Below, one piece after another: positions 41,626 to 49,899 of a stretch of DNA of 64,000 nucleotides. How positions within the stretch are numbered: the first letter of the stretch is position 1; each line of letters begins with the position of its first letter. A model generated the notes under the pieces. It worked only from the letters and a program-made list of their open reading frames with translations, did no database searches and had not been told where the DNA came from. Origin of the DNA: Guptibacillus hwajinpoensis (GTDB lineage: Bacteria; Bacillota; Bacilli; Bacillales; Bacillaceae_O); contig JAENYN010000019.1 in assembly GCA_016841765.1 (NCBI GenBank), positions 1 to 64,000 on the forward strand. Direction: 5' to 3'. The position numbers and the translations under genes were made by a program.

Positions 41626-41796
41626 TTATTCGTCTTTTTTTTCATTTTTATCGTGCAGTTTTTCATTCGGTCCATTTTCGTCTTTTTCCGCATCGTTAAT
41701 CGGTTCATCATCAGGCATATCGATATTATCGGAACAGCCTGTTAAGGCAAGGCCGAAACTGAGGGGTAAAATAATCAAGTATTTTTTCAATTTCAT
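41626..41796 (-). CDS. 56-residue acidic lipoprotein
   Basis: Below the ORF-track cutoff. The product has a lipoprotein signal KKYLIILPLSFGLALTGC, then an Asp/Glu/Lys-rich tail (SDNIDMPDDEPINDAEKDEN). GGGAGAGGACAGC precedes ATG 41796. It lies immediately upstream of the broken paralogous lipoprotein on the same strand, so a two-gene unit is likely. Short acidic lipoproteins of this type are common in Bacillus, with unknown roles. The gap to 42081 holds no other gene. Confidence 0.7.
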   Translation of the reverse strand: MKLKKYLIILPLSFGLALTGCSDNIDMPDDEPINDAEKDENGPNEKLHDKNEKKDE

Positions 41797-42081
41797 GCTG
41801 TCCTCTCCCTGTTATGAGGCTTATCATCAGTATTCCCTGCACTATTTCAATAAAACTTTTTTAGAAGTATCAGTAGAAAAGGTTGTCATTCCCTGCCGAT
41901 GGACACCCGTCACGATTGGGGGCATGCCAATGACTGACACATTGCTATCATTCTGACTTAATTAAGGATCATACTCACGGCAGACTAGCAGAAAAGTAAA
42001 TAAGTGAGTGGACGTTTAGCCTGTTTCCGTTCAGTGTATAGAAATATGATAGGCTGAATTTTTCGGAAAGGGTGAACATGG

Positions 42082-43410
42082 ATGCTGGATGCGATGCTGA
42101 AAAAGATGCTTGAGCACACGAGTGATGAAGTCATTGAAAAGATGACGACCGACAATTATCACGAGAGCCTGCTTGAATTATGGACAACTTCGCAAAAGTT
42201 TGGAATCGCCCCGATGCTGGAAGCGACTATTAGGGCAAACAAAGGAAAATCGATTCACCGCCCGCTTGGCAGCCCGATCAACCATTCCCACTGGGACTAC
42301 CTTTACTTGAACTCTGTTCAGCTCCATCAGATGCCGACAACTGAAGATGTAGACATTGATACGGAAGTTACGATTGGCCCGCGCGCGAAACGGCCGCTGA
42401 AGCTCAAAATGCCGATCATGATTACGGCAATGAGCTACGGCGGTTCCTTGAGCCCGCAGGCAAAGGTGGCGCTCGCAAAAGGGGCCTCACTTGCCGGGAC
42501 AGCGACAAATACGGGTGAGTCTTCGCTTCCTGAAGAGGAAAGGCAGGCGGCGGACTTGCTCATTGGCCAGGTGAGCAGGGACAGGCTCATGACAGAAGAG
42601 GACCTTGCCAGGCTCGATGCGATTGAACTGCGGTTTGGCCAGGGGGCTCACGGCGGAAATGTGCCCGAGTTGAAAAAAGCGAAGTCGATCGATGAAAACC
42701 TGCGTGAAACGTGGCGGCTTGAAAAAGGCGAGGACATGCAGTACCACTCCCGGCTGGAAGGTGTAAACAGCGCCGATGATGCAGTGGACTTCATCAACAG
42801 GCATAAGGAGAATTACGATGTCCCTGTAGGGGTGAAAATCGCTGCGACACATAACATCGAAAAAGAACTTGAAGTCATCACACGTACGGAAGCGGATTTC
42901 ATCGTGATCGATGGAGCGGAAGGAGGCACCGGCCATGCGCCGGCAATGCTGCAGGATACGGTGGGGATGCCGACCATTTACGGCATCAGCAGGGCAGCCC
43001 GTTACCTTGAGAAAAAAGGGCTGCGCGATAAATACCAAATCATTGCGGCAGGCGGCATGAAAGGGCCGGCCGTCTTCTCAAAAGCCCTGGCGCTTGGTGC
43101 GGATGCCGTTTATATCGGTTCAATCGCCCTTATGGCCATGGCGAAAACACAGGTCGAAAAGCCGTTGCCGTTTTACAACCCGCCGCAGCTGGTCATCAGC
43201 GGCGGCCATATGGCGGATGAACTCGATATCGACCAGAGTGCCCTGAATTTATCGAAATTCTTGAAATCCTGCCTGGAGGACATGAAAAAACCGGTATACG
43301 GACTCGGCAAAACGAAGCTTACAGAGATTACGAGGGATGATCTTGTATCGGTTGATCCGGAGCTGGCGCGAGTGCTCGGCGTCGGTTATGTCGGAGAGGC
43401 GAATGGTTGA
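42082..43410 (+). CDS. FMN-binding glutamate synthase-family protein (GltB-like)
   Basis: This 442-residue protein corresponds to the FMN barrel of glutamate synthase without the amidotransferase or GXGXG parts. IMITAMSYGGSLSPQAKVAL, TNTGESSLPEEER, RFGQGAHGGNVPELKKAKSI and FIVIDGAEGGTGHAPAML are the substrate and FMN loops. IIAAGGMKGPAVFSKALALG follows. The usual 3Fe-4S cysteines are not visible, so electron supply differs from full GltB. AAAGGGTGAACATGG precedes ATG 42082. It resembles YerD-type proteins of B. subtilis, of unproven reaction. Confidence 0.88.
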   Translation: MLDAMLKKMLEHTSDEVIEKMTTDNYHESLLELWTTSQKFGIAPMLEATIRANKGKSIHRPLGSPINHSHWDYLYLNSVQLHQMPTTEDVDIDTEVTIGPRAKRPLKLKMPIMITAMSYGGSLSPQAKVALAKGASLAGTATNTGESSLPEEERQAADLLIGQVSRDRLMTEEDLARLDAIELRFGQGAHGGNVPELKKAKSIDENLRETWRLEKGEDMQYHSRLEGVNSADDAVDFINRHKENYDVPVGVKIAATHNIEKELEVITRTEADFIVIDGAEGGTGHAPAMLQDTVGMPTIYGISRAARYLEKKGLRDKYQIIAAGGMKGPAVFSKALALGADAVYIGSIALMAMAKTQVEKPLPFYNPPQLVISGGHMADELDIDQSALNLSKFLKSCLEDMKKPVYGLGKTKLTEITRDDLVSVDPELARVLGVGYVGEANG

Positions 43411-43424
43411 ATATCCTAAACGGT

Positions 43425-43456
43425 AAGACCATGCTCAACCGGGCATGGTCTTCTTC
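43425..43456 (+). terminator. Terminator of the GltB-like gene
   Basis: AAGACCATGC and GCATGGTCTT pair around TCAACCGG, followed by CTTC. Confidence 0.75.
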
Positions 43457-43551
43457 ATTGAATTTTCACAAAATTTAAAGCCTTTTTCAGTTTATGCCTG
43501 TGTGAGGAAGGGAAGCCGGACAGTGAGTATGTCTAAAGGAGGGAAATAGCA

Positions 43552-43782
43552 ATGCCAACTGACCGCAAAACGTGGAAACCGTATGTAAACGCCGAAGATC
43601 CGTGCCCGCCAAGGAAGGAAAAGACATATGAAACTCCGCCGCATCTGTACATGGGCGTTCAGGAGCCTGGCCTTGAACAGTTTTCCATAGAGGAAGCGCT
43701 CCAAAAAGGGACATTGTGGCCTGCCCTTTACAGTGATTATACCAGCCCTTTTGAAAAAGCGGATGGAAAGGAGAAAAAGTGA
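43552..43782 (+). CDS. cotJA: Spore coat protein CotJA
   Basis: This 76-residue proline-rich protein has the CotJA pattern KTWKPYVNAEDPCPPRKEKT, PPHLYMGVQEPGLEQFS and ALQKGTLWPALYSDY. It is the first gene of the mother-cell cotJABC operon; in B. subtilis it is needed to assemble CotJC in the spore coat. AAGGAGGGAAATAGCA precedes the ATG. Its stop overlaps the cotJB start (TGATG). A sigma-E promoter would be expected, but I could not assign one. Confidence 0.92.
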   Translation: MPTDRKTWKPYVNAEDPCPPRKEKTYETPPHLYMGVQEPGLEQFSIEEALQKGTLWPALYSDYTSPFEKADGKEKK

Positions 43783-44045
43783 TGCATAAGGAGCTTTCGA
43801 AAGACTTTAAAGACAACCTGAAAAAACTGCAGGCGATCCACTTTGCGATGATGGAGCTCACCCTTTATTTGGACACACACCCGGATGACAAAGAAGCGAT
43901 TAAGCAATATAACGAACTTGCCGAGAAACGGAATGATGCCAAAGCAGCCGTTGAAGAAGAATACGGGCCGCTTTCTTTTACTGAAAAAAACAGCAAGGAA
44001 ACGATCTGGCAGTGGAGCACAGGCCCGTGGCCCTGGCAGCTCTAA
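43782..44045 (+). CDS. cotJB: Spore coat protein CotJB
   Basis: This 87-residue protein has the family pattern LKKLQAIHFAMMELTLYLDT, a central helix with HPDDKEAIKQYNELAEKR and the closing WQWSTGPWPWQL. Second gene of cotJABC. GGAGAAAAAGTG precedes ATG 43782, which overlaps the cotJA stop, so translation is coupled. Its precise role in the coat is unclear. Confidence 0.92.
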   Translation: MHKELSKDFKDNLKKLQAIHFAMMELTLYLDTHPDDKEAIKQYNELAEKRNDAKAAVEEEYGPLSFTEKNSKETIWQWSTGPWPWQL

Positions 44046-44049
44046 AAAG

Positions 44050-44091
44050 GATTACTGCCGACACGCGGCCCCCGTTGTGTGGGCAGTAATG
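44050..44091 (+). promoter_or_regulatory. Hairpin between cotJB and cotJC
   Basis: GATTACTGCC and GGGCAGTAAT pair with a GC-rich nested loop (ACACGCGGCCCCCGTTGTGT). No T tract follows. It may partly attenuate cotJC or stabilise cut mRNA. Confidence 0.45.
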
Positions 44092-44179
44092 CCAGAGGGT
44101 CTCATTTTGTTCCAGAGTCAAAGCGTTCTTCCTGTTTAATGTCCGATTGTGCAAACCAACCCAATAAGGAGGCTTCTTC

Positions 44180-44749
44180 ATGTGGACATATGAAAAAAAG
44201 CTGCAATACCCGGTTAAAGTGAGCCAGTGCAACCCGAAACTGGCAAAGTACTTAATAGAGCAATACGGCGGTGCTGACGGAGAACTTGCGGCCGCTCTTC
44301 GCTACTTAAATCAGCGTTATTCGATTCCGGATAAAGTGGTCGGCCTGTTGACAGATATCGGAACGGAAGAGTTTGCACACCTTGAGATGATTGCTGCGAT
44401 GGTGCAGAAGCTCACTAAGGACGCAACACCGGAACAAATCAAAGAAGCAGGTCTTGAAGGCCATTATACGAATCACGGAATCTCCCTTTTCTACCATAAC
44501 ACCGGCGGACAGCCATTCACTGCAACATATATCCAATCAAAGGGCGACCCGATCGCCGATTTGTATGAGGATATTGCTGCTGAGGAAAAAGCGAGAGCTA
44601 CATACCAGTGGCTTATCAATCTCTCTGATGACCCAGACATCAACGACAGCCTGAAATTCTTGCGCGAACGTGAAATTGTCCACTCCCAGCGCTTCCGCGA
44701 AGCCGTTGAAATCCTCAAAGATGAACGCGACCGGAAAAAAGTATTTTAA
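44180..44749 (+). CDS. cotJC: Spore coat protein CotJC, manganese catalase family
   Basis: This 189-residue protein belongs to the di-manganese catalase family. The metal-ligand helices are seen in YGGADGELAAALRYLNQRYS and GTEEFAHLEMIAAMV, and later in EEKARATYQWLIN and REREIVHSQRFREAVE (Glu and His ligands). It sits in the spore coat and may remove peroxide. ATAAGGAGGCTTCTTC precedes the ATG. The 134-bp spacing from cotJB contains a hairpin. It is shorter than vegetative Mn catalases, as is usual for CotJC. Confidence 0.93.
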   Translation: MWTYEKKLQYPVKVSQCNPKLAKYLIEQYGGADGELAAALRYLNQRYSIPDKVVGLLTDIGTEEFAHLEMIAAMVQKLTKDATPEQIKEAGLEGHYTNHGISLFYHNTGGQPFTATYIQSKGDPIADLYEDIAAEEKARATYQWLINLSDDPDINDSLKFLREREIVHSQRFREAVEILKDERDRKKVF

Positions 44750-44767
44750 TAGGTGCCTGTCACCTTT

Positions 44768-44799
44768 CCCCTCTGCACAACCTGCAGAGGGGTTTTTGC
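44768..44799 (+). terminator. Terminator of cotJABC
   Basis: CCCCTCTGCA and TGCAGAGGGG pair around CAACC, then TTTTTGC. A short palindrome GGTGCCTGTCACC lies just before it at 44752. Confidence 0.88.
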
Positions 44800-44935
44800 A
44801 TTTTTGAACATTGTTTAAAAAATGGACACATTTTTTACCATATCGGCAGTGGAAAACGTTTATAATAGAAATAGTATAAAAGGGATCTGTCACTTACTTT
44901 TTTATAGATGACTTCATTTTTTGGGGGGGAACATT

Positions 44936-45628
44936 ATGAAGACACCTTTACTTCAAAGACTGACTCCTGCTGACCGTGAATTGATTATTGCAAACTCCAC
45001 CCTCGTTCCGATCAAAAAAGGATCATTTGTTTTTATGGAAGGCGATAAAGCGGAAAAAATCTTTTTTATAAAAGAAGGGACGTTCCGTGTCCATAAACAG
45101 ATCGATGATGGCAAAGAGGTCACTGTTTTTCTGAGAGGGGCAGATGACGGATTCGGAGAAATCGGCCCATTCAGCGGACCTACGTATTCCTGTTCGGCGC
45201 ATGCGGAAACAAATGGCGAGGTATATTGCATCGACGAAGATAAAATTGAGAGCATCCTGACAAACAACGGAGCCATAACCCTTGAATTCCTGCGCTGGGC
45301 TGCCGAAAGCCTGGAAACAAGCGGTTCCAAGCTGAAGGACTATATGATGCACCAGACCCAGGGAGCGGTGGCATCTGTCCTGATCCGCCTGACAAACATG
45401 TACGGCAAAGAAACGGAAGACGGCATCGTCATCGATGAACCGATCACAAATTACGACATCGCCTCCCATATCGGCAGCAGCCGCGAAACGGTCAACCGCT
45501 TCATTAACGGGTGGCGCCAGGAAGGCATCATTGAAGTGGACCGCAAAATCATTACAATCAAAGATATGGATTACTTCCGCGACATGCTGAAATGCGACAA
45601 ATGCGGCGTCCAAAACTGCGTCATCTAG
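44936..45628 (+). CDS. fnr: FNR-type oxygen regulator, copy 1
   Basis: This 230-residue Crp/Fnr protein has an N-terminal cyclic-nucleotide-like beta barrel (about 10-120), a dimer helix (about 121-150) and a winged HTH with recognition helix IGSSRETVNRFINGW (about 185-200). The C terminus CDKCGVQNC is the C-x2-C-x4-C cluster site known from B. subtilis FNR, whose [4Fe-4S] is sensed by oxygen. The start ATG 44936 follows TTGGGGGGGAACATT. It lies upstream of a paralogue and the nitrite reductase operon, its likely target. Confidence 0.9.
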   Translation: MKTPLLQRLTPADRELIIANSTLVPIKKGSFVFMEGDKAEKIFFIKEGTFRVHKQIDDGKEVTVFLRGADDGFGEIGPFSGPTYSCSAHAETNGEVYCIDEDKIESILTNNGAITLEFLRWAAESLETSGSKLKDYMMHQTQGAVASVLIRLTNMYGKETEDGIVIDEPITNYDIASHIGSSRETVNRFINGWRQEGIIEVDRKIITIKDMDYFRDMLKCDKCGVQNCVI

Positions 45629-45649
45629 GAAACTGGATGATGCTTTTTT
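45618..45649 (+). terminator. Terminator overlapping the fnr-1 stop
   Basis: GCGTCATC and GATGATGC pair around the TAG stop and GAAACTG, then TTTTTTG. The same layout recurs after copy 2. Confidence 0.65.
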
Positions 45650-45736
45650 GTGTTTTGGCCGCATGGGCGGATTGTGTCCCAAATGATAGTGCCAGCCCAC
45701 ATTACCGAAACGGTTTCACAAACCCCTTTTTATTTA

Positions 45737-45785
45737 TTGAGCTTTTCACCGTAAAAGATTATGATATTGTTGAAAACGCTTACGC
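45737..45785 (+). promoter_or_regulatory. Promoter and cre-like site of fnr copy 2
   Basis: TTGAGC (45737) and TATGAT (45760) are spaced 17 bp, a sigma-A promoter. TTGAAAACGCTTACGC at 45770-45785 fits the CcpA cre consensus and overlaps the predicted start site, so catabolite repression is possible. Confidence 0.55.
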
Positions 45786-45834
45786 ATAAAGGGAGCCGGA
45801 TTTGCTTGATAACGAAGTGGGGGGGAGAAGCCGA

Positions 45835-46530
45835 ATGGCAAGGATGCCTTTACTGAAAAGATTGGAAGCACATGACAGGGAATTTATACTTAGCCAATGC
45901 ACGCCATTTTTTGCGGCCCGCGGGACATTTATTTTTACAGAAAACGAAGTTGCCAAAAAAATCTTTTTTATCCAGAAGGGAAAGGTCCGGGTCCATAAGC
46001 AAATCGATGACGGCCGGGAGATCACCATTTTCATCAGGCAGGCTGATGATGCATGTGGAGAAATCGGCATCTTCAGCGGCAATACGTATTCCTGTTCGGC
46101 GCGGGCGGAAGAAGATTGCCAGATTTATTTCATGGATAAAGCGCATATGGAAGGTTTGCTTGTCAATAACGGGGCGATTGCGCTCGAGTTCATCCGCTGG
46201 GCTGCCGAAAGCCTCGAGGCAAGCAGTTCCAAGCTCAAAGATTATTTGATGTATCAATCCGGCGGCGCGCTTGCTTCCATTTTGGTCAGGCTCGTCAACA
46301 TGTATGGTGAAAAAGTTGAGGGCGGCTACATGATCGAGAATGTGCCGACAAACTATGAACTTGCCCTGCACATCGGAAGCACAAGAGAGACGGTGAACAG
46401 ATTCCTGAATATATGGAAAAGCCAGGGGATCGTAACAGCGGAGCATAAATCGATTATGATTCATGATATGGAGTACTTAAAAGGGCTGCTCGGTTGCAAT
46501 GAGTGCGGCGTGCAAAACTGCGTCATCTAG
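45835..46530 (+). CDS. FNR-type oxygen regulator, copy 2
   Basis: This 231-residue tandem paralogue of copy 1 has the same barrel, dimer helix and HTH (HIGSTRETVNRFLNIW). The C terminus CNECGVQNC keeps the C-x2-C-x4-C cluster cysteines. It differs most in the N-terminal barrel (SQCTPFFAARGTFIFTENEV), which has an extra cysteine. The start ATG 45835 follows GGGGGGAGAAGCCGA; TTG 45802 is less likely. A cre-like site lies in its promoter. The pair may divide sensing or allow different expression. Confidence 0.88.
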   Translation: MARMPLLKRLEAHDREFILSQCTPFFAARGTFIFTENEVAKKIFFIQKGKVRVHKQIDDGREITIFIRQADDACGEIGIFSGNTYSCSARAEEDCQIYFMDKAHMEGLLVNNGAIALEFIRWAAESLEASSSKLKDYLMYQSGGALASILVRLVNMYGEKVEGGYMIENVPTNYELALHIGSTRETVNRFLNIWKSQGIVTAEHKSIMIHDMEYLKGLLGCNECGVQNCVI

Positions 46531-46552
46531 GAAACTGGATGGCGTTTTTTTT
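46521..46552 (+). terminator. Terminator overlapping the fnr-2 stop
   Basis: CGTCATC and GATGGCG pair around TAGGAAACTG, then eight T's. It mirrors the terminator of copy 1. Confidence 0.65.
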
Positions 46553-46687
46553 ATGGACTTTGATTGACAATTTCACCTGCAAACGCGTCCATTATGTTGT
46601 TTTCGTGCTCTGATGTACCAATCCGGGTCTTGAATGAGTTTAATTAATTGATTACATGGTCCGGCCACATGTTAACTATTCAAAATG

Positions 46688-46763
46688 GGGCGTTTTTCTT
46701 ATTGTTCGGTGATTTTTCTTTTAAAAAGGACAATTTTTCTTTTAGTTTGGCATTTTATCTTTT
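46688..46763 (+). repeat. T-rich 20-21-bp phased repeat array
   Basis: Four units end in CTT at 46698, 46718, 46739 and 46759, spaced 20, 21 and 20 bp: GGGCGTTTTTCTT, GGTGATTTTTCTT, GGACAATTTTTCTT and GGCATTTTATCTT. No gene is visible between 46560 and 47440. Confidence 0.65.
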
Positions 46764-46964
46764 TCTGCCGGAAACGGTAGTGTGTCGCGAAACCTATACA
46801 TCAGTTTCCGGTGATCTGGCTGCACTTTTAGCAACATACCCGTAGGTCAAGCCACATTGAAAAGACTTTTGGACATAACTAAATAAGTCGTGCTTAGAGA
46901 CGAACAATATCTATTCAACGTATACTGTTTACTAATAATCAGTAAAGATAAAAAAACAAGTTCG

Positions 46965-47092
46965 TTCCATTCCGCTGCAGACACTCGCTTTCCACGGGGA
47001 GGAAGCTGAGCCTCCTCGGCTGCGCCTGCGGGGTCTCAGCCTTTCCTCTATTTCCCGTTGGAGTCGAGTGTCTTCCGCTCCATTCCACTGTT
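46965..47092 (-). mobile_element. Bacillus-type intergenic repeat, copy C
   Basis: TTCCGCTGCAGACACTCGCTTTCC...GAGCCTCCTCGG...GGGGTCTCAGCC...GGAGTCGAGTGTCTTCCGCTCC is the reverse orientation of the body at 29700-29830, uninterrupted. Terminal inverted repeats of copy B are not seen here, so it is a related but different end type. Confidence 0.65.
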
Positions 47093-47119
47093 TTTAAAAA
47101 TAGGATGCAAAATAAAGGA

Positions 47120-47171
47120 CCCGAACAGTCAGGCGAAAGATCCATTGAAATCTTACGCCTGACCATTCGGG
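47120..47171. repeat. Interrupted inverted repeat before the nir promoter
   Basis: CCCGAACAGTCAGGCG and CGCCTGACCATTCGGG pair with 13 of 16 or more matches around a 20-base centre. It lies upstream of the FNR site and may be a bidirectional terminator or element end. Confidence 0.4.
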
Positions 47172-47238
47172 TTTATCTTAACTGACACAAAAGATGTGAC
47201 CCTTCACACACCAATTGTTCACAAATTATCCGCGATTA

Positions 47239-47281
47239 TGTGATGCTTGTCACAAAACGGCCGTTCACTGCACGATAGAAT
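47239..47281 (+). promoter_or_regulatory. FNR-dependent promoter of the nitrite reductase operon
   Basis: TGTGATGCTTGTCACA (47239-47254) is a perfect TGTGA-N6-TCACA palindrome. TAGAAT at 47276 is the likely -10, with a start near 47288. The site centre then lies at about -41.5, the class II activator position. Confidence 0.75.
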
Positions 47282-47461
47282 AACAACATAGAAAAGGTAA
47301 AAACATATAAAGTGAAGTGCAATTATGTGAAATGATGAACAATCAAACAGCCTGCAAGGAACGATGAACAGACTCCCCCCTTCTCATGCGGGGGATGGAG
47401 CCGTCGGCAAGCATTTGTGAAATGATGAACAATATAAAGAACTTTAATGGAGGTTTTCCAT

Positions 47462-49882
47462 ATGGGAAAGAAACAACTCGTAATGATCGGAAACGGCATG
47501 GCGGGCGTCCGGACAATCGAAGAAATCCAGAAACTCAATCCGGAAATGTTTGAGATTACGATTTTCGGTGCCGAACCGCACCCGAATTACAATAGAATCC
47601 AGCTTTCCACCGTCCTGCAGGGGGACACGGAGCTGAACGATATCATCTTGAATAACTGGGACTGGTATAAAGAAAACAATATTAAGCTTTATACCGGTGA
47701 GAAAGTTACTGCGATCGATACGCAGAACAAGCAGGTCTTATCTGAGAATGGTACGAGGGTTCCATATGATGAACTGATTTTGGCGACTGGATCAAAAGCA
47801 TTCATCCTGCCGGTTCCCGGCTCAGATAAAGAAGGTGTCACCGGATTCCGCGACATCCAGGATACGGAAACGATGATCGCCGCTGCAGGGAAATATAAAA
47901 AAGCTGTCGTCATCGGTGGCGGACTGCTCGGGCTCGAAGCGGCCCGGGGACTGCTCAATCTTGGCATGGAAGTCGATGTCGTCCATCTGATGGGCCATTT
48001 AATGGAACGGCAGCTGGACCCGGTTGCATCAGATATGCTGAAGAAGGAGCTGGAAAGCCAGGGCATGAACTTCCTGCTGGAAAAACAGACGGCCGAAATT
48101 TTCGGGGAAGACCGGGTCGAAGGCTTGCGCTTTACCGACGGCACCGAGACAAAAGCAGATCTAGTCGTCATGGCTGTAGGCATCAAGCCAAATGTCAGCC
48201 TTGCGAAAGAAAGCGGGCTTTATGTCAACCGCGGCATCGTCGTCAGTGACCTGATGGAGACAAATGTGGAATCGGTCCACGCTGTCGGAGAATGTGCGGA
48301 ACACCGGGAAATCACTTACGGGCTGGTTGCGCCGCTTTACGAACAGGCAAAAGTGCTGGCAGAGCATATTTGCGGCCGTAAAGCCCTCCCGTATGAAGGT
48401 TCGGTTACCGGCACCCAGCTCAAGGTTGCAGGTGTCGATCTGTTTTCCGCGGGTGAGATTTTCGACGATGAGTCAGCTGAAATCATCCGCATTCATAATG
48501 AATTCGCAGGTGTTTATAAAAAAGTGATCCTGCGCGATAACCGGATTGTCGGAATCGTCATGTACGGTGATACAAAAGAAAGCTCAAGGCTGTTCCGGTT
48601 GATGACTGCAAAAGAGGACATTTCCGAAATGACGGAAATTGAAATCCTCCAGGCGCCGGGGGCAGAACAGGCAAGCAGTGTTGCTGACATGCCTGACGAT
48701 GAACTGGTGTGCGGCTGTAACGGGGTCACAAAAGGCGAGATTGTTGCAGCGATTCAGGAAAAAGGATTGACTTCGGTCGATGAAGTCGGCGGCTGCACGA
48801 ATGCCGGGCGCTCCTGCGGACGATGCAAGCCGGTCATTTCGGACATTCTTGAACATACACTTGGTGATGAATTTGATGCATCTTCACAAAAAACAGCGAT
48901 TTGCGGCTGTACAACCTATAGCCGGGATGAGGTTGTCGCCGAAATAAGGGAAAAAGGGCTGACAACCGTTAAAGAAGTGATGAATGTACTTGAATGGTCC
49001 ACTGAAGAAGGCTGCTCCAAATGCCGTCCGGCCCTGAATTATTATCTCGGCATGGTCTATCCGGAATACCGGGATGAGCGCGACTCACGGCTTGTCAATG
49101 AAAAAATGCATGCCAACATCCAGAAAGACGGCACTTACTCTGTTGTTCCAAGAATGTACGGCGGCGTCACATCAGCCCAGGATCTCATCAAAATCGGCCA
49201 GGTCGCGGAAAAGTACAACATCCCGCTTGTTAAAATGACCGGAGGCCAGCGGATTGCTTTGATCGGGGTGAAAAAAGAAGATCTGACAGCCGTCTGGGAA
49301 GAGCTCGATATGCCATCCGGCTACGCATACGGCAAAACGCTCCGTACCGTCAAGACATGTGTCGGCTCCACATTTTGCCGTTACGGCACCCAGGATTCAA
49401 TGGGACTTGGCATCGAACTTGAGAAAATGTTCGAGCGGCTGGATACACCGCACAAAGTGAAAATGAGCGTATCCGCCTGTCCGCGCAACTGCTCTGAATC
49501 GGGCATCAAGGATGTCGGCATCGTCGGCATTGACGGCGGCTGGGAAATTTACGTCGGCGGCAACGGTGGAACGGACTTACGGGCCGGGGATCTTCTTTAC
49601 ACAGTTAAAACGAAGGAAGAGCTGCTCGACATTACCGGAGCCTACTTGCAGTATTACCGTGAAACAGCCAACTACCTGGAACGCACATCCAAGTGGGTGG
49701 AACGTTTCGGACTCGATCATATAAAAGAAGTCCTTGAAGATGACAGGAAGCGTGCTGAACTGAACGGACGCCTCCAGCAGACGCTGGCACGCTATGAAGA
49801 GCCATGGAAACAGGCAGTCGAAGATGAAACGGTCAGGAACAACTATTATACAAAACGGAACGCGCCGGTACCGGCAAACTAA
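47462..49882 (+). CDS. nirB: NADH-dependent nitrite reductase, large subunit
   Basis: This 806-residue enzyme reduces nitrite to ammonia in the cytosol. Domains in order are an FAD/NAD(P)H oxidoreductase (about 1-400; VMIGNGMAGVRTIEEI, VVIGGGLLGLEAARGL), two BFD-like [2Fe-2S] segments (about 420-535; VCGCNGVTKGE, CTNAGRSCGRC, ICGCTTYSRDE) and the siroheme/[4Fe-4S] sulfite-nitrite reductase part (about 550-760). The cluster ligands are in TCVGSTFCRYG and SACPRNC. The start ATG 47462 follows AATGGAGGTTTTCCAT. First gene of nirBD-cobA/hemD-sirB-sirC behind an FNR-site promoter. Confidence 0.95.
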   Translation: MGKKQLVMIGNGMAGVRTIEEIQKLNPEMFEITIFGAEPHPNYNRIQLSTVLQGDTELNDIILNNWDWYKENNIKLYTGEKVTAIDTQNKQVLSENGTRVPYDELILATGSKAFILPVPGSDKEGVTGFRDIQDTETMIAAAGKYKKAVVIGGGLLGLEAARGLLNLGMEVDVVHLMGHLMERQLDPVASDMLKKELESQGMNFLLEKQTAEIFGEDRVEGLRFTDGTETKADLVVMAVGIKPNVSLAKESGLYVNRGIVVSDLMETNVESVHAVGECAEHREITYGLVAPLYEQAKVLAEHICGRKALPYEGSVTGTQLKVAGVDLFSAGEIFDDESAEIIRIHNEFAGVYKKVILRDNRIVGIVMYGDTKESSRLFRLMTAKEDISEMTEIEILQAPGAEQASSVADMPDDELVCGCNGVTKGEIVAAIQEKGLTSVDEVGGCTNAGRSCGRCKPVISDILEHTLGDEFDASSQKTAICGCTTYSRDEVVAEIREKGLTTVKEVMNVLEWSTEEGCSKCRPALNYYLGMVYPEYRDERDSRLVNEKMHANIQKDGTYSVVPRMYGGVTSAQDLIKIGQVAEKYNIPLVKMTGGQRIALIGVKKEDLTAVWEELDMPSGYAYGKTLRTVKTCVGSTFCRYGTQDSMGLGIELEKMFERLDTPHKVKMSVSACPRNCSESGIKDVGIVGIDGGWEIYVGGNGGTDLRAGDLLYTVKTKEELLDITGAYLQYYRETANYLERTSKWVERFGLDHIKEVLEDDRKRAELNGRLQQTLARYEEPWKQAVEDETVRNNYYTKRNAPVPAN

Positions 49883-49899
49883 AAAACGGGGTGACAAAT

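Noticed and set aside
44861-44878. cre site before fnr copy 1 (GGAAAACGTTTATA)
   Set aside because: At least two mismatches to the CcpA consensus, unlike the good match before copy 2.
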